NCBI GenBank assembly: GCA_949282835.1
Contig: CASDQU010000018.1
Span: forward strand, 1-9,985
Direction: 5' to 3'
Source of the DNA: an uncultured Bacillota bacterium
Lineage (GTDB): Bacteria; Bacillota; Clostridia; Christensenellales; UBA1242
Length of the DNA: 9,985 nucleotides
Shown: positions 1 through 6,194 of the stretch, piece after piece
Position numbering within the stretch: the stretch's first letter is position 1
Layout: each line of letters opens with the position of its first letter
Translations under genes and position numbers: made by a program
Notes under the pieces: model-generated
Told to the model about the DNA's origin: nothing
The model's database searches: none
Seen by the model: the letters and a program-made list of their open reading frames with translations, nothing else

Positions 1-2
1 TC

Positions 3-56
3 TCAAATATAGTAAAAGCAATAAATAGCTCCAAAAAAGAACTTACAAAAAATTAA
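3..56 (+). CDS. Probable 3' end of an upstream gene (partial)
   Basis: One forward frame is open from the window edge to a TAA at 54-56 and encodes a short lysine-rich tail ending in SKKELTKN. The stop codon overlaps the foot of a terminator hairpin that begins at 55, the layout expected at the end of a gene. A second frame reads only nine codons before a TAG at 26-28, so the frame choice is not certain. Too little is present to name a function. Confidence 0.35.
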   Translation, partial: SNIVKAINSSKKELTKN

Positions 57-83
57 TAACCGTTTTTAAGCGGTTATTTTTTT
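55..83 (+). terminator. Rho-independent terminator of the upstream gene
   Basis: The arms AATAACCG (55-62) and CGGTTATT (71-78) form a perfect 8-bp stem around a T-rich loop, and the T-run continues to 83. It separates the upstream gene from the ZIP transporter. Confidence 0.85.
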
Positions 84-186
84 GCATTTTTGCGTAGAAA
101 ACAATAAATCGCTACTAAAATCTTGTAACAAATCACTTTGGAAGGATTATATATTGATAGTGGGGGATTTGTGCTAAGGAGAAAAG

Positions 187-972
187 GTGAATGATATCAC
201 AATAACGCTGCTAGGCATTACATTTATATTTTTTATGACTTCACTTGGTAGCGCCATAGTATTTCTTTTTAAGAAGAATATAAGTGAAAAGATAAACAGC
301 CTATTTTTAGGTTTCTCATCAGGACTTATGATAGCCGCCTCTATTTGGTCACTGCTTCTTCCTGCACTTGAGCAGTCTACAGGGTATGGTAGTTTAAGTT
401 TTATACCAGCTGCTGTTGGAATAATACTTGGAGGGCTTTTTCTAGTTGTAATAGATAAAATTATAGCTTTTTTTATAAATCGCAAAAATAAAACTAGCGA
501 TTTTAAAGCGCTGTCAAGAAGTGGGAAATTGTTTTTAGCCGTCACATTGCATAACATTCCTGAAGGGTTAGCGGTAGGGCTTGCCTTTGGAAACGCTTTT
601 TTGCTTGGCGACCATTCGGTGTTTTATTCGGCATTATGGCTTGCTATTGGCATAGGCATACAAAATTTTCCAGAGGGAGCGGCGCTAAGCTTGCCAATTA
701 AAGAAGAGACAAAATCAAAGAAAAAAGGATTTTTACTTGGGGTGGCTAGCGGTATAGTTGAGCCAATAATGTCGGTGATAGGGATTTTCCTGTCAAGTAT
801 CCTTGCCAATGTGATGCCTTGGCTATTGGCATTTTCAGCAGGAGCAATGCTATTTGTCGTAGCAGAAGAACTTCTTCCAGATGCCAGATTAAAAAGTGGC
901 TCAAATATTGGAACATGGGGGTTTGTAATGGGCTTTGTGCTGATGATGATATTAGACGTGGCGCTTGGCTGA
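187..972 (+). CDS. ZIP-family divalent metal transporter (GufA-type)
   Basis: This 261-residue integral membrane protein should import zinc or a similar divalent metal (Fe, Mn) into the cytoplasm. Visible family marks are a GLMIAASIWSLLLPA segment near residues 46-60, HNIPEG at 122-127 (H122, N123, E126), QNFPEG at 159-164 (Q159, N160, E163), E192 in VEP, and AEELLPDA at 226-233 (E227, E228, D232). The HN..E plus QN..E pair is typical of GufA/BbZIP-like members and builds the binuclear metal site in the membrane. About eight hydrophobic segments are seen, with a lysine-rich cytoplasmic loop at 172-181. The length is normal for the family. The start is GTG with AAGGAG at 176-181, 5 nt upstream; the ATG at 191 is out of frame. 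The small gene 33 bp downstream is probably co-transcribed. The metal specificity cannot be read from sequence, and no clear Zur or Fur box was seen. Confidence 0.93.
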   Translation: MNDITITLLGITFIFFMTSLGSAIVFLFKKNISEKINSLFLGFSSGLMIAASIWSLLLPALEQSTGYGSLSFIPAAVGIILGGLFLVVIDKIIAFFINRKNKTSDFKALSRSGKLFLAVTLHNIPEGLAVGLAFGNAFLLGDHSVFYSALWLAIGIGIQNFPEGAALSLPIKEETKSKKKGFLLGVASGIVEPIMSVIGIFLSSILANVMPWLLAFSAGAMLFVVAEELLPDARLKSGSNIGTWGFVMGFVLMMILDVALG

Positions 973-1005
973 CATAAAATATTAAATAATGCAGAAAATA
1001 AAAAT

Positions 1006-1224
1006 ATGGCATATTTTAATTATCACGCAAAAATAAAGAGATTGATTTTAGAAGGAAGGCTAGAAAGATATCAGTTTTATGATGAATATCATGGAATAAG
1101 ACCTGCTCTTGTACTTTATTTTAAAGATAGCTTGCCAATGCCAGTTAGGAAATATAGGTGGGAAGAATATCTACCATATTTGATGATGCTAAATGACAAA
1201 ATAGTTGATAAAAAAGAAGATTAA
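1006..1224 (+). CDS. Conserved small protein, 72 aa (type often named 'thermostable hemolysin delta-VPH' in Clostridia)
   Basis: This 72-residue, charged and aromatic-rich soluble protein starts MAYFNYHAKIKRLI and contains RPALVLYFKDS, MPVRKYRWEEYLPYL. I recall small Clostridia proteins of this pattern labelled 'thermostable hemolysin delta-VPH'; that label has little support and no haemolytic function should be inferred. There is no signal peptide or membrane segment. It starts 33 bp after the ZIP transporter with no terminator or promoter between, so it is probably the second gene of that transcript. No strong ribosome binding site precedes the ATG. The promoter of the next gene begins just past its stop codon. 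Function unknown. Confidence 0.75.
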   Translation: MAYFNYHAKIKRLILEGRLERYQFYDEYHGIRPALVLYFKDSLPMPVRKYRWEEYLPYLMMLNDKIVDKKED

Positions 1225-1226
1225 AA

Positions 1227-1255
1227 TTGACATATATATTTTAAAGTAGTATAAT
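1227..1255 (+). promoter_or_regulatory. SigA-type promoter for the 118-aa membrane protein gene
   Basis: TTGACA at 1227-1232 and TATAAT at 1250-1255 are both perfect consensus hexamers with an exact 17-bp spacer. The expected transcription start is near 1262, just before the AGGAGG ribosome binding site at 1265-1270. The match is strong enough to suggest high, housekeeping-level expression. Confidence 0.9.
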
Positions 1256-1278
1256 ACTTATTGTAGGAGGGTAATTAT

Positions 1279-1635
1279 ATGGCAACAAAAAAATCATCAA
1301 AATCTACAAAGTCAACAACTAAATCATCAAGTTCATCATCAAGCACTTCTAGAAGGAGTAGCGGAATTTGGGGATTGAATAAAGTTTCATTTTGGGTTAT
1401 TGTAGCGGTTACATTTCTCTATGCAGTTTCATTAATCTTATCAGCTATTGATGCCAACAAACTTATGACTGCTGTTAGAATTTTACAAGGTATAGCTACT
1501 GCAATTATGATTGTTATTGTCGCAATACTTGCTTGGCGTTATGTAAGACCAAAACCAGTTGTATGGAAAGTCCTTTATATTATATGTTTGCTGATAGTTA
1601 TTGCAGGAATAATTGTTCCATTATGTTTAGGTTAA
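1279..1635 (+). CDS. Small three-TM membrane protein with Ser/Lys/Thr-rich N-terminus
   Basis: The protein has 118 residues. Residues 1-28 are almost wholly Ser, Lys and Thr, including seven serines in a row at 16-22, and form a positively charged, disordered tail. Three hydrophobic segments follow at about 37-57, 66-86 and 93-116, so the tail is probably cytoplasmic. I recognise no family. AGGAGG at 1265-1270 lies 8 nt before the ATG, and a perfect consensus promoter lies immediately upstream, so the gene is likely a single-gene, well-expressed unit. Its natural terminator appears to be the palindrome now found as two copies around 1638-1655 and 1828-1854. The tail could interact with an anionic partner (lipid or nucleic acid), but that is only a guess from its charge. 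Confidence 0.75.
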   Translation: MATKKSSKSTKSTTKSSSSSSSTSRRSSGIWGLNKVSFWVIVAVTFLYAVSLILSAIDANKLMTAVRILQGIATAIMIVIVAILAWRYVRPKPVVWKVLYIICLLIVIAGIIVPLCLG

Positions 1636-1637
1636 AA

Positions 1638-1655
1638 ACCGCACTTTTAAGTGCG
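1638..1655. repeat. Left copy of an 18-bp terminator palindrome (direct repeat); half-terminator for the minus strand
   Basis: ACCGCACTTTTAAGTGCG occurs here and again at 1828-1845 in the same orientation. The CGCAC/GTGCG arms form a hairpin. This copy has no T-run on its right but is preceded by A5 (1634-1638), so it has a T-tract only for transcription coming leftward from the GDPD-like gene. It can be read as the minus-strand half of a former bidirectional terminator. Confidence 0.8.
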
Positions 1656-1715
1656 ACAGCTTGTAGACAAATAAATCAGACTGTTCAAAAACAAGCGATG
1701 CAAGGCTCGGAAAAT

Positions 1716-1766
1716 GCCTAAAAGCAGGAGTTTAGTTCTCCTAAATGACTGTTTTTAGGCTTTTTT
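1716..1766 (+). terminator. Internal terminator-like hairpin inside the inserted element
   Basis: GCCTAAAA (1716-1723) pairs with TTTTAGGC (1753-1760) and is followed by six T (1761-1766). A second stem AGGAG/CTCCT is nested inside. It could end plus-strand transcripts from the 118-aa gene before they reach the right-hand terminator. Confidence 0.55.
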
Positions 1767-1796
1767 CAGCAAACGACGCAAGAAAAATTTGCTGAA
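1765..1796. repeat. Second internal inverted repeat of the element
   Basis: TTCAGCAAA (1765-1773) and TTTGCTGAA (1788-1796) are a perfect 9-bp inverted repeat with a 14-nt loop. With the preceding hairpin it makes a multi-hairpin structure inside the terminal repeats. Confidence 0.6.
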
Positions 1797-1828
1797 TTTT
1801 TCGGTCGCGCCGTTTTTCAACAGTCTGA

Positions 1829-1854
1829 CCGCACTTTTAAGTGCGGTTTTTTTT
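1829..1854 (+). terminator. Rho-independent terminator (right copy of the palindrome)
   Basis: CCGCAC (1829-1834) and GTGCGG (1841-1846) make a perfect 6-bp GC-rich stem around TTTTAA, followed by T8 (1847-1854). It ends plus-strand transcription from the 118-aa gene. On the minus strand no T-run follows this copy, because the inserted element abuts it. Confidence 0.88.
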
Positions 1855-1891
1855 AATAAAAGTCTGAAAAAGCCCTCTTTTTAGTATAAAT

Positions 1892-2845
1892 TTATATAAT
1901 TTGTTCCAAAGGGTGGTCAATATACACAAAATCAACATTTCTAGAGGTGATAAAATTGCTAAAACCTTTATCGTGTATGCTATGGACGGCGATTGGTTTT
2001 GAGGTATTAAAATCAAATTGTGTAAAAATCCACCAATCTGTGTAATGTAAAACATAACATTCTATATCACTTTTATCTTCAAAATATTCTAATACCTGAG
2101 GGCTTGTGTAATGTTTTTTATAGTTTGTATACCAAAAACGGGTAAATTTTATATTATCATCTTCTTTTATTTGCTCATAGTTTTCTTTGCTGTACACTTG
2201 AATAATAAATCTATCTAAATCTATATCATTCTGTTGCATTAAACCAGAAAGAGTTTGTAGCATTTTTATACAATCATCTTCTTTGGTATCAAAAATAATA
2301 GTAATATCCTCATATATTTTAAGATTTTGAATAAGCCAAGGTAAAGTAATGCCATGATATGTGTTGTGCAGGAGGGTGGAAGAAAACTGTTCTAGGGAAG
2401 GAGGGTTGTCAAAGTTAAAGCCCTCTAAAAATTCAAAGTAGTGACTGCCGACAATCTCTCCGTCACTTGTATAGAGAAAATCAAGTTCAATATATTTATA
2501 ACCACTTTGCGCATAATAAGTAAAGCCTTCTTGGCTATTTAGATAGCTTTTCCCGTCCAGTCCACCGCCAGCATGAACGACATATTCAAAATGGCCTGTT
2601 TCATTTTTGTTTTCTGTCAATATTACAAAATTTTGCAAGGACAAAATGAAACACAAAGCAAAACTAAAAATTGAAAGAATTTTATTGTATTTCTTTTTGG
2701 ATGAGAATACCCAAATTGCAAGCAACATGCCCATTATTTGAAGTACTAGGGCAAAGTAAAAAAAATTGTAGTTAAAGAAATATTTGCCTACCTCACAAAT
2801 AAACATAATTAAAGTAAAAGATAGCAAAATCAAAAATTTTTTCAT
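1892..2845 (-). CDS. Membrane-anchored GDPD-like (PI-PLC-like fold) phosphodiesterase
   Basis: The protein has 317 residues. Three hydrophobic segments at about 4-19, 26-46 and 55-77 are followed by a probable extracytoplasmic catalytic domain. The domain resembles glycerophosphodiester phosphodiesterases: VVHAGG (H91), NSQEGF (N103, E106), YIELDFLYTSDGEIVGSHY (E120, D122, H135), IIFDTKED (D186, K188), and a C-terminal VDFVYIDHP. Canonical enzymes have HRG and HD; here Arg is Ala92 and the second Asp is Tyr136, although both catalytic-type histidines remain. The likely substrate is a glycerophosphodiester, possibly teichoic-acid glycerophosphate, given the divergent LtaS-like gene. The ATG is preceded on the minus strand by AAGGG, 8 nt away (2854-2858). 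The fold call is good, while the activity and substrate are inferred. Confidence 0.75.
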   Translation of the reverse strand: MKKFLILLSFTLIMFICEVGKYFFNYNFFYFALVLQIMGMLLAIWVFSSKKKYNKILSIFSFALCFILSLQNFVILTENKNETGHFEYVVHAGGGLDGKSYLNSQEGFTYYAQSGYKYIELDFLYTSDGEIVGSHYFEFLEGFNFDNPPSLEQFSSTLLHNTYHGITLPWLIQNLKIYEDITIIFDTKEDDCIKMLQTLSGLMQQNDIDLDRFIIQVYSKENYEQIKEDDNIKFTRFWYTNYKKHYTSPQVLEYFEDKSDIECYVLHYTDWWIFTQFDFNTSKPIAVHSIHDKGFSNFITSRNVDFVYIDHPLEQII

Positions 2846-2891
2846 TCTTAATGCCCTTATTATATATTTTCATGAAATATTAAATTAATAC

Positions 2892-2920
2892 TTGAAAAAT
2901 AAGAAATAAAGTATTATAAT
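2892..2920 (+). promoter_or_regulatory. SigA-type promoter of the LtaS-like / alanine racemase operon
   Basis: TTGAAA (2892-2897), a 17-bp spacer and TATAAT (2915-2920) predict a start near 2927. This gives a leader of about 100 nt before the preferred ATG at 3026. The leader contains a run of eight C and a Spo0A-box-like TGTCGAA. Confidence 0.82.
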
Positions 2921-2957
2921 CAAAGTTAGATTAATTTTTCTACTAGAGTATATCATA

Positions 2958-2965
2958 CCCCCCCC
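2958..2965 (+). repeat. Eight-C homopolymer in the LtaS-like gene leader
   Basis: Eight consecutive C lie between the promoter and the start codon, abutting an in-frame ATG at 2966. It is striking in such AT-rich DNA and is a possible slippage site affecting leader length or structure. Confidence 0.9.
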
Positions 2966-3016
2966 ATGCCTGTCAATCAAAACGGGTGTCGAAAAATGAC
3001 AAAATTTAAAGATACT

Positions 3017-3022
3017 GGAGAG
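3017..3022 (+). promoter_or_regulatory. Ribosome binding site deciding the LtaS-like start
   Basis: GGAG at 3017-3020, extended to GGAGAG, lies 5 nt before the ATG at 3026. The two upstream in-frame ATGs, at 2966 (preceded by the C run) and 2996, have no such site, so 3026 is preferred. Confidence 0.75.
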
Positions 3023-3025
3023 AAA

Positions 3026-5017
3026 ATGAAAGTTAAAGAAAAACAAGTTCCATATAATAGATTTCTATTACCTTTGATGTTTGTAGTGTTTGCAATAATC
3101 TTAGAAATTGTAAATTTTACATATTTAGGCTTTACAAATTCCAACGGAACACTTATGGTTTTGCCAAGTTATTTTTTATTTGATTTTGCAATGATATTGA
3201 TGATTGCTGGTTTTATATATGTTGTGTATAATAAAATAGCTTCTGCCATTTTGTTTTATCTTTTTCTAACTGTTCAATTTTTGATGAATATTGTCAATTC
3301 GACTATGTATTTTATCTTTGGAGATATACTTTCCTATGATTTACTTAAATTAGGAGCAGAGGCAACAACTGCACTTACTATGGACTTTATAGATTGGGGT
3401 GGGGTATTTTTAAACTTGATGGTATATGCTGTTATGGTTGCAAGCTCAATTTTATTGTTAAAATTCAACAAAAAAACCTTCACTGTGAAGAATTTTTCAA
3501 CAGTGACCTTACTGCTTGCAAGTTTTATCTTTGTTGAGGCAATGGGATTATCTTTATTTCAAGTTCAGCAGTCTACGCTAGCACAGGCAACCTCAGCGCA
3601 AACAGAAATTGAGACAAGTGATGAATATCTTTGGAATAACTTTCAATTCAAAATTGATGCTTTTAAAAAATTCGGACATTATGGCTTTTATACTAAAAGT
3701 TTTATGAATTATATTTTAAATCAAGCTCCTTCTGAAGACGAGAAGGAAGACCTTCGAGAGTTTATTGATGAGGGTTATAGAGAGGGAGATGAAAATGCCC
3801 CTTTATATGGTGATAATCTTATAGTTGTTTTATGTGAAAGTTTTGAGTGGTATGCAATAGACCCTTATAATACTCCAAATCTATATAATCTTCTTTATGG
3901 AGATGACACCATTGTATTTGACAGTTTCTATGCAAGAAACAGGACTAATTATAGTGAGGGCATTGCGCTACTTGGAAGTGTTCCAAAAGATATCTTCATA
4001 TCAAATGCCGCATCCAATGGTTACAACTTTGAATATTCTCTGCCTAAACTATTCAAACACTCAACTGCCGATGAAGAGGTAAAGACGGCTTATGTTCACG
4101 GAAATTTTGAAAATTTTTATGATAGAAATATCTCTCATGGAAGTGATAAGATAGGGTTTGACGAGCTTTATACTATTGAAGATTACACAGGACCATATAT
4201 TTACACCTCATTTACAAATTGGATACCAGAGATTTCCTTTGTAGAAAATCAAATTGATAATATAATACCTGACGAAGGAAGATTTATGACCTTCTATGCC
4301 ACTCTTTCCACACATGGTCCATATGACAAATATAATGCCAATTTTGAAGAGTATTATCAGATATTCGATGACAACTATGAAAAATTCTCTGTTTGGTTTG
4401 AAGAAAACACCGATTATGTAATTCCACAAGGAGATGATTTTAAGTTGTTTAAGAATTACAAGTCAGCAGCAATAGATTTTGATAGATGTGTTGGATACTT
4501 GCTTGAGTCGTTGGAAAAGAAGGGGAGAAGCGAAGACACGTCAATACTTTTCTATGCCGACCATAACGCATATTACTCTGACCTATGCTATAAGGTGAGA
4601 GGTACAGAAAAATCAGATTATGAAAATACATATAACTATAATATTCCAATGATACTTTATAGTAAAAAACTAACTGGCGGCGAACATAAAGTAGTAAGTG
4701 AGTTTTGTAACACCTATGATATCTTGCCAACTCTTTGCGATTTATATGGGCTTGAGGTTAATGTCAATCTTTTCCATGGACATTCAATATTCAGTGAAGA
4801 GATAAAAGACTCCTTCTTTGTATCCAATTTGAGTGGCATGTTTACCGATAAAATTTACAGCTTAAACATTAGTGATGTGACAGTTGTTGATGACAGTGTT
4901 ACTCAGCTTGATATAGAGCATTTTAAAGAAATAGCCAATGAGTTTTATAGAAGACAGGCAAAGATAGAAAAAATATATAGATATGGAATAAATAGCAATA
5001 AACACTTAATATCATAA
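3026..5017 (+). CDS. LtaS-like phosphoglycerol transferase (sulfatase superfamily)
   Basis: From the preferred start the protein has 663 residues; the longest frame from 2966 gives 683, and the numbers here use that longer frame. Five membrane segments lie at about 33-56, 66-88, 91-115, 143-165 and 177-200, followed by a linker and an extracellular alkaline-phosphatase/sulfatase-fold domain. The catalytic set of LtaS enzymes is visible: E291 in VVLCESFEW, T327 in RNRTNYSEG as candidate nucleophile, H450 in STHGPY, and D532-H533 in FYADHN. LtaS enzymes take glycerol phosphate from phosphatidylglycerol to build lipoteichoic acid on the outer membrane face. The Thr context differs from the GKTSDAE of S. 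aureus LtaS, so the acceptor may be another glycan or lipid. Alanine racemase follows with no terminator between, and a GDPD-like gene diverges upstream. The family call is firm; the product is inferred. Confidence 0.9.
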   Translation: MKVKEKQVPYNRFLLPLMFVVFAIILEIVNFTYLGFTNSNGTLMVLPSYFLFDFAMILMIAGFIYVVYNKIASAILFYLFLTVQFLMNIVNSTMYFIFGDILSYDLLKLGAEATTALTMDFIDWGGVFLNLMVYAVMVASSILLLKFNKKTFTVKNFSTVTLLLASFIFVEAMGLSLFQVQQSTLAQATSAQTEIETSDEYLWNNFQFKIDAFKKFGHYGFYTKSFMNYILNQAPSEDEKEDLREFIDEGYREGDENAPLYGDNLIVVLCESFEWYAIDPYNTPNLYNLLYGDDTIVFDSFYARNRTNYSEGIALLGSVPKDIFISNAASNGYNFEYSLPKLFKHSTADEEVKTAYVHGNFENFYDRNISHGSDKIGFDELYTIEDYTGPYIYTSFTNWIPEISFVENQIDNIIPDEGRFMTFYATLSTHGPYDKYNANFEEYYQIFDDNYEKFSVWFEENTDYVIPQGDDFKLFKNYKSAAIDFDRCVGYLLESLEKKGRSEDTSILFYADHNAYYSDLCYKVRGTEKSDYENTYNYNIPMILYSKKLTGGEHKVVSEFCNTYDILPTLCDLYGLEVNVNLFHGHSIFSEEIKDSFFVSNLSGMFTDKIYSLNISDVTVVDDSVTQLDIEHFKEIANEFYRRQAKIEKIYRYGINSNKHLIS

Positions 5018-5077
5018 ATAATTCTTTAAAAAGAAGATATATTACACAAATAAAAATTTTTGAGAATATACTTTAAT

Positions 5078-6115
5078 ATGTTTTCAAAAATTTTTTTATC
5101 TAAAGAAAAATTGTTCAATAATATTACATATATGCAGAAGATAACACCGGGCAAAATTTGTGCGATGATAAAAGCCAATGTTTATGGACATGGCACAAAA
5201 GAAATGTTGCCGCTACTTAGTGAAAAGATAGATTATTTTGGAGTTTCAAGTGAAGAAGAGGGGTTTGAAGGGAGGGCTTATACAGATAAGACCATAATAG
5301 TCTTTGGACTTTGCGAAGATTATAAAAAATGTATGGAAAAGGGAATATCTTTTGCTGTATTTTCTTTGTCGCATATAAAAAAGATAGTTAAAATAGCCAA
5401 GAAATATCAACTTAAGCCTAAAATGCACCTTTGTATCAATTCGGGCATGAATAGATATGGTATTCGTAGCACCAAAGAATTTAAAAAGATAATTGACTTT
5501 TTGACAAGTTGTAAAATTGAGCTTGAAGGGCTTTACACTCATTTTTCATCTTTAACGACCGACCGCGATTATACTCAAAAACAAAAGGAGATTTTTAAAG
5601 AGCATGTAAAACTTTTGCCACCATCTTGGCAAACAATAACTCATGTAGGTGGCGGCAAGACTGTTTTTGAAAATTTGGGCTATGATGTTTATCGAATGGG
5701 AATAGAGCTTTATGGGTATGAAGTAGAGGGCGTTCAGCCCATACTAAGCATAGAAAGTCGCCTTGTAAGTTTGCAAAATGTCAAAAAAGGGGAGCATGTT
5801 GGCTATCTTTGTGGCTATACTGCGCCTAAGGATGTAGTGATAGCAACAGTGCCGCTAGGTTATGCAGACGGGTTTCCGCGCAAAATTTCAAATCAATTTT
5901 TGGTTACCATAAATGGTAAACAAGCAAGAAGTGTAGGCAACATTTGCATGGATACTTTTATGATTGATGTGAGCGATATTAATTGTAAAATAGGTGATAA
6001 AGTAATACTACTTAAAGATGCCTTTGCGATAGCACAGCTTATTGGTAGCACAGAATATGAAGTTTTGACTAATCTCAATAAATTTCGAGGGCAACGAATA
6101 GTAATTGACAAATAA
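5078..6115 (+). CDS. alr: Alanine racemase (PLP-dependent)
   Basis: Interconverts L- and D-alanine in the cytoplasm using pyridoxal phosphate, supplying D-Ala for peptidoglycan and for D-alanylation of teichoic acids. The frame also opens at a TTG at 5060 (351 residues, used for numbering); the ATG at 5078 gives 345. The PLP lysine K38 sits in MIKANVYGHG, INSGMNRYGI at 126-135 holds the conserved Arg (R132), THVGGG at 194-199 is in the cofactor region, YRMGIELYGY is at 211-220, and the second catalytic base Y268 is in VPLGYADGF. GNICMDTFMIDVS at 293-305 is the usual C-terminal-domain signature. The barrel and C-terminal domain are complete. A TAA at 5051 excludes a longer start, and neither start has a good ribosome binding site. 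It lies 42-60 bp behind the LtaS-like gene and is probably in its operon. No terminator is evident after it. Confidence 0.95.
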   Translation: MFSKIFLSKEKLFNNITYMQKITPGKICAMIKANVYGHGTKEMLPLLSEKIDYFGVSSEEEGFEGRAYTDKTIIVFGLCEDYKKCMEKGISFAVFSLSHIKKIVKIAKKYQLKPKMHLCINSGMNRYGIRSTKEFKKIIDFLTSCKIELEGLYTHFSSLTTDRDYTQKQKEIFKEHVKLLPPSWQTITHVGGGKTVFENLGYDVYRMGIELYGYEVEGVQPILSIESRLVSLQNVKKGEHVGYLCGYTAPKDVVIATVPLGYADGFPRKISNQFLVTINGKQARSVGNICMDTFMIDVSDINCKIGDKVILLKDAFAIAQLIGSTEYEVLTNLNKFRGQRIVIDK

Positions 6116-6159
6116 TTTTGCTTTTAAATTTGTTAAATAAGTCAAAATATCTCCGCCTC

Positions 6160-6188
6160 TTTACAAATATATTTTTTTATGCTATAAT
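6160..6188 (+). promoter_or_regulatory. Extended -10 SigA promoter ending 6 nt before an ATG
   Basis: TTTACA (6160-6165), a 17-bp spacer and TATAAT (6183-6188), preceded by TG at 6180-6181 (extended -10). Transcription should start about 7 nt after the -10, at or next to the A of the ATG at 6195, leaving no leader. Confidence 0.85.
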
Positions 6189-6194
6189 AGTGGC

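Larger units (their letters stand above)
1677..1827. mobile_element. MITE-like element, 151 bp, with 15/16-bp terminal inverted repeats
   Basis: The left end CAGACTGTTCAAAAAC (1677-1692) and the right end GTTTTTCAACAGTCTG (1812-1827) are inverted repeats with one mismatch. No protein is encoded inside. The interior contains two further hairpins (1716-1766 and 1765-1796). The element, plus 21 bp on its left (1656-1676), lies between two direct copies of an 18-bp terminator palindrome, which could be a target-site duplication. The size, the inverted repeats and the lack of coding sequence suggest a non-autonomous element, possibly moved in trans by a transposase elsewhere in the genome. It could instead be a structured intergenic repeat that does not transpose. 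Copy number in the genome is unknown. Confidence 0.6.

Noticed and set aside
123..155. TTGTAA and TATATT/TTATAT as a promoter for the ZIP transporter
   Set aside because: Spacings are 19-21 bp and the hexamers are weak; a promoter must lie in this region, but none could be chosen with confidence. No Zur-like palindrome was found either.
174..557. Minus-strand ORF of 127 codons opposite the ZIP transporter
   Set aside because: It lies antisense inside a well-supported gene, matches no family and has no ribosome binding site; it is a shadow frame.
1533..1721. 62-codon plus-strand ORF running from the 118-aa gene into the inserted element
   Set aside because: It overlaps the real gene in another frame, crosses the repeat and encodes nothing recognisable.
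2859..2864. TATAAT on the minus strand upstream of the GDPD-like gene
   Set aside because: Its predicted transcription start (about 2852) would fall inside the AAGGG ribosome binding site, leaving only about 7 nt of leader, and there is no convincing -35 hexamer, so it was not called as the promoter.
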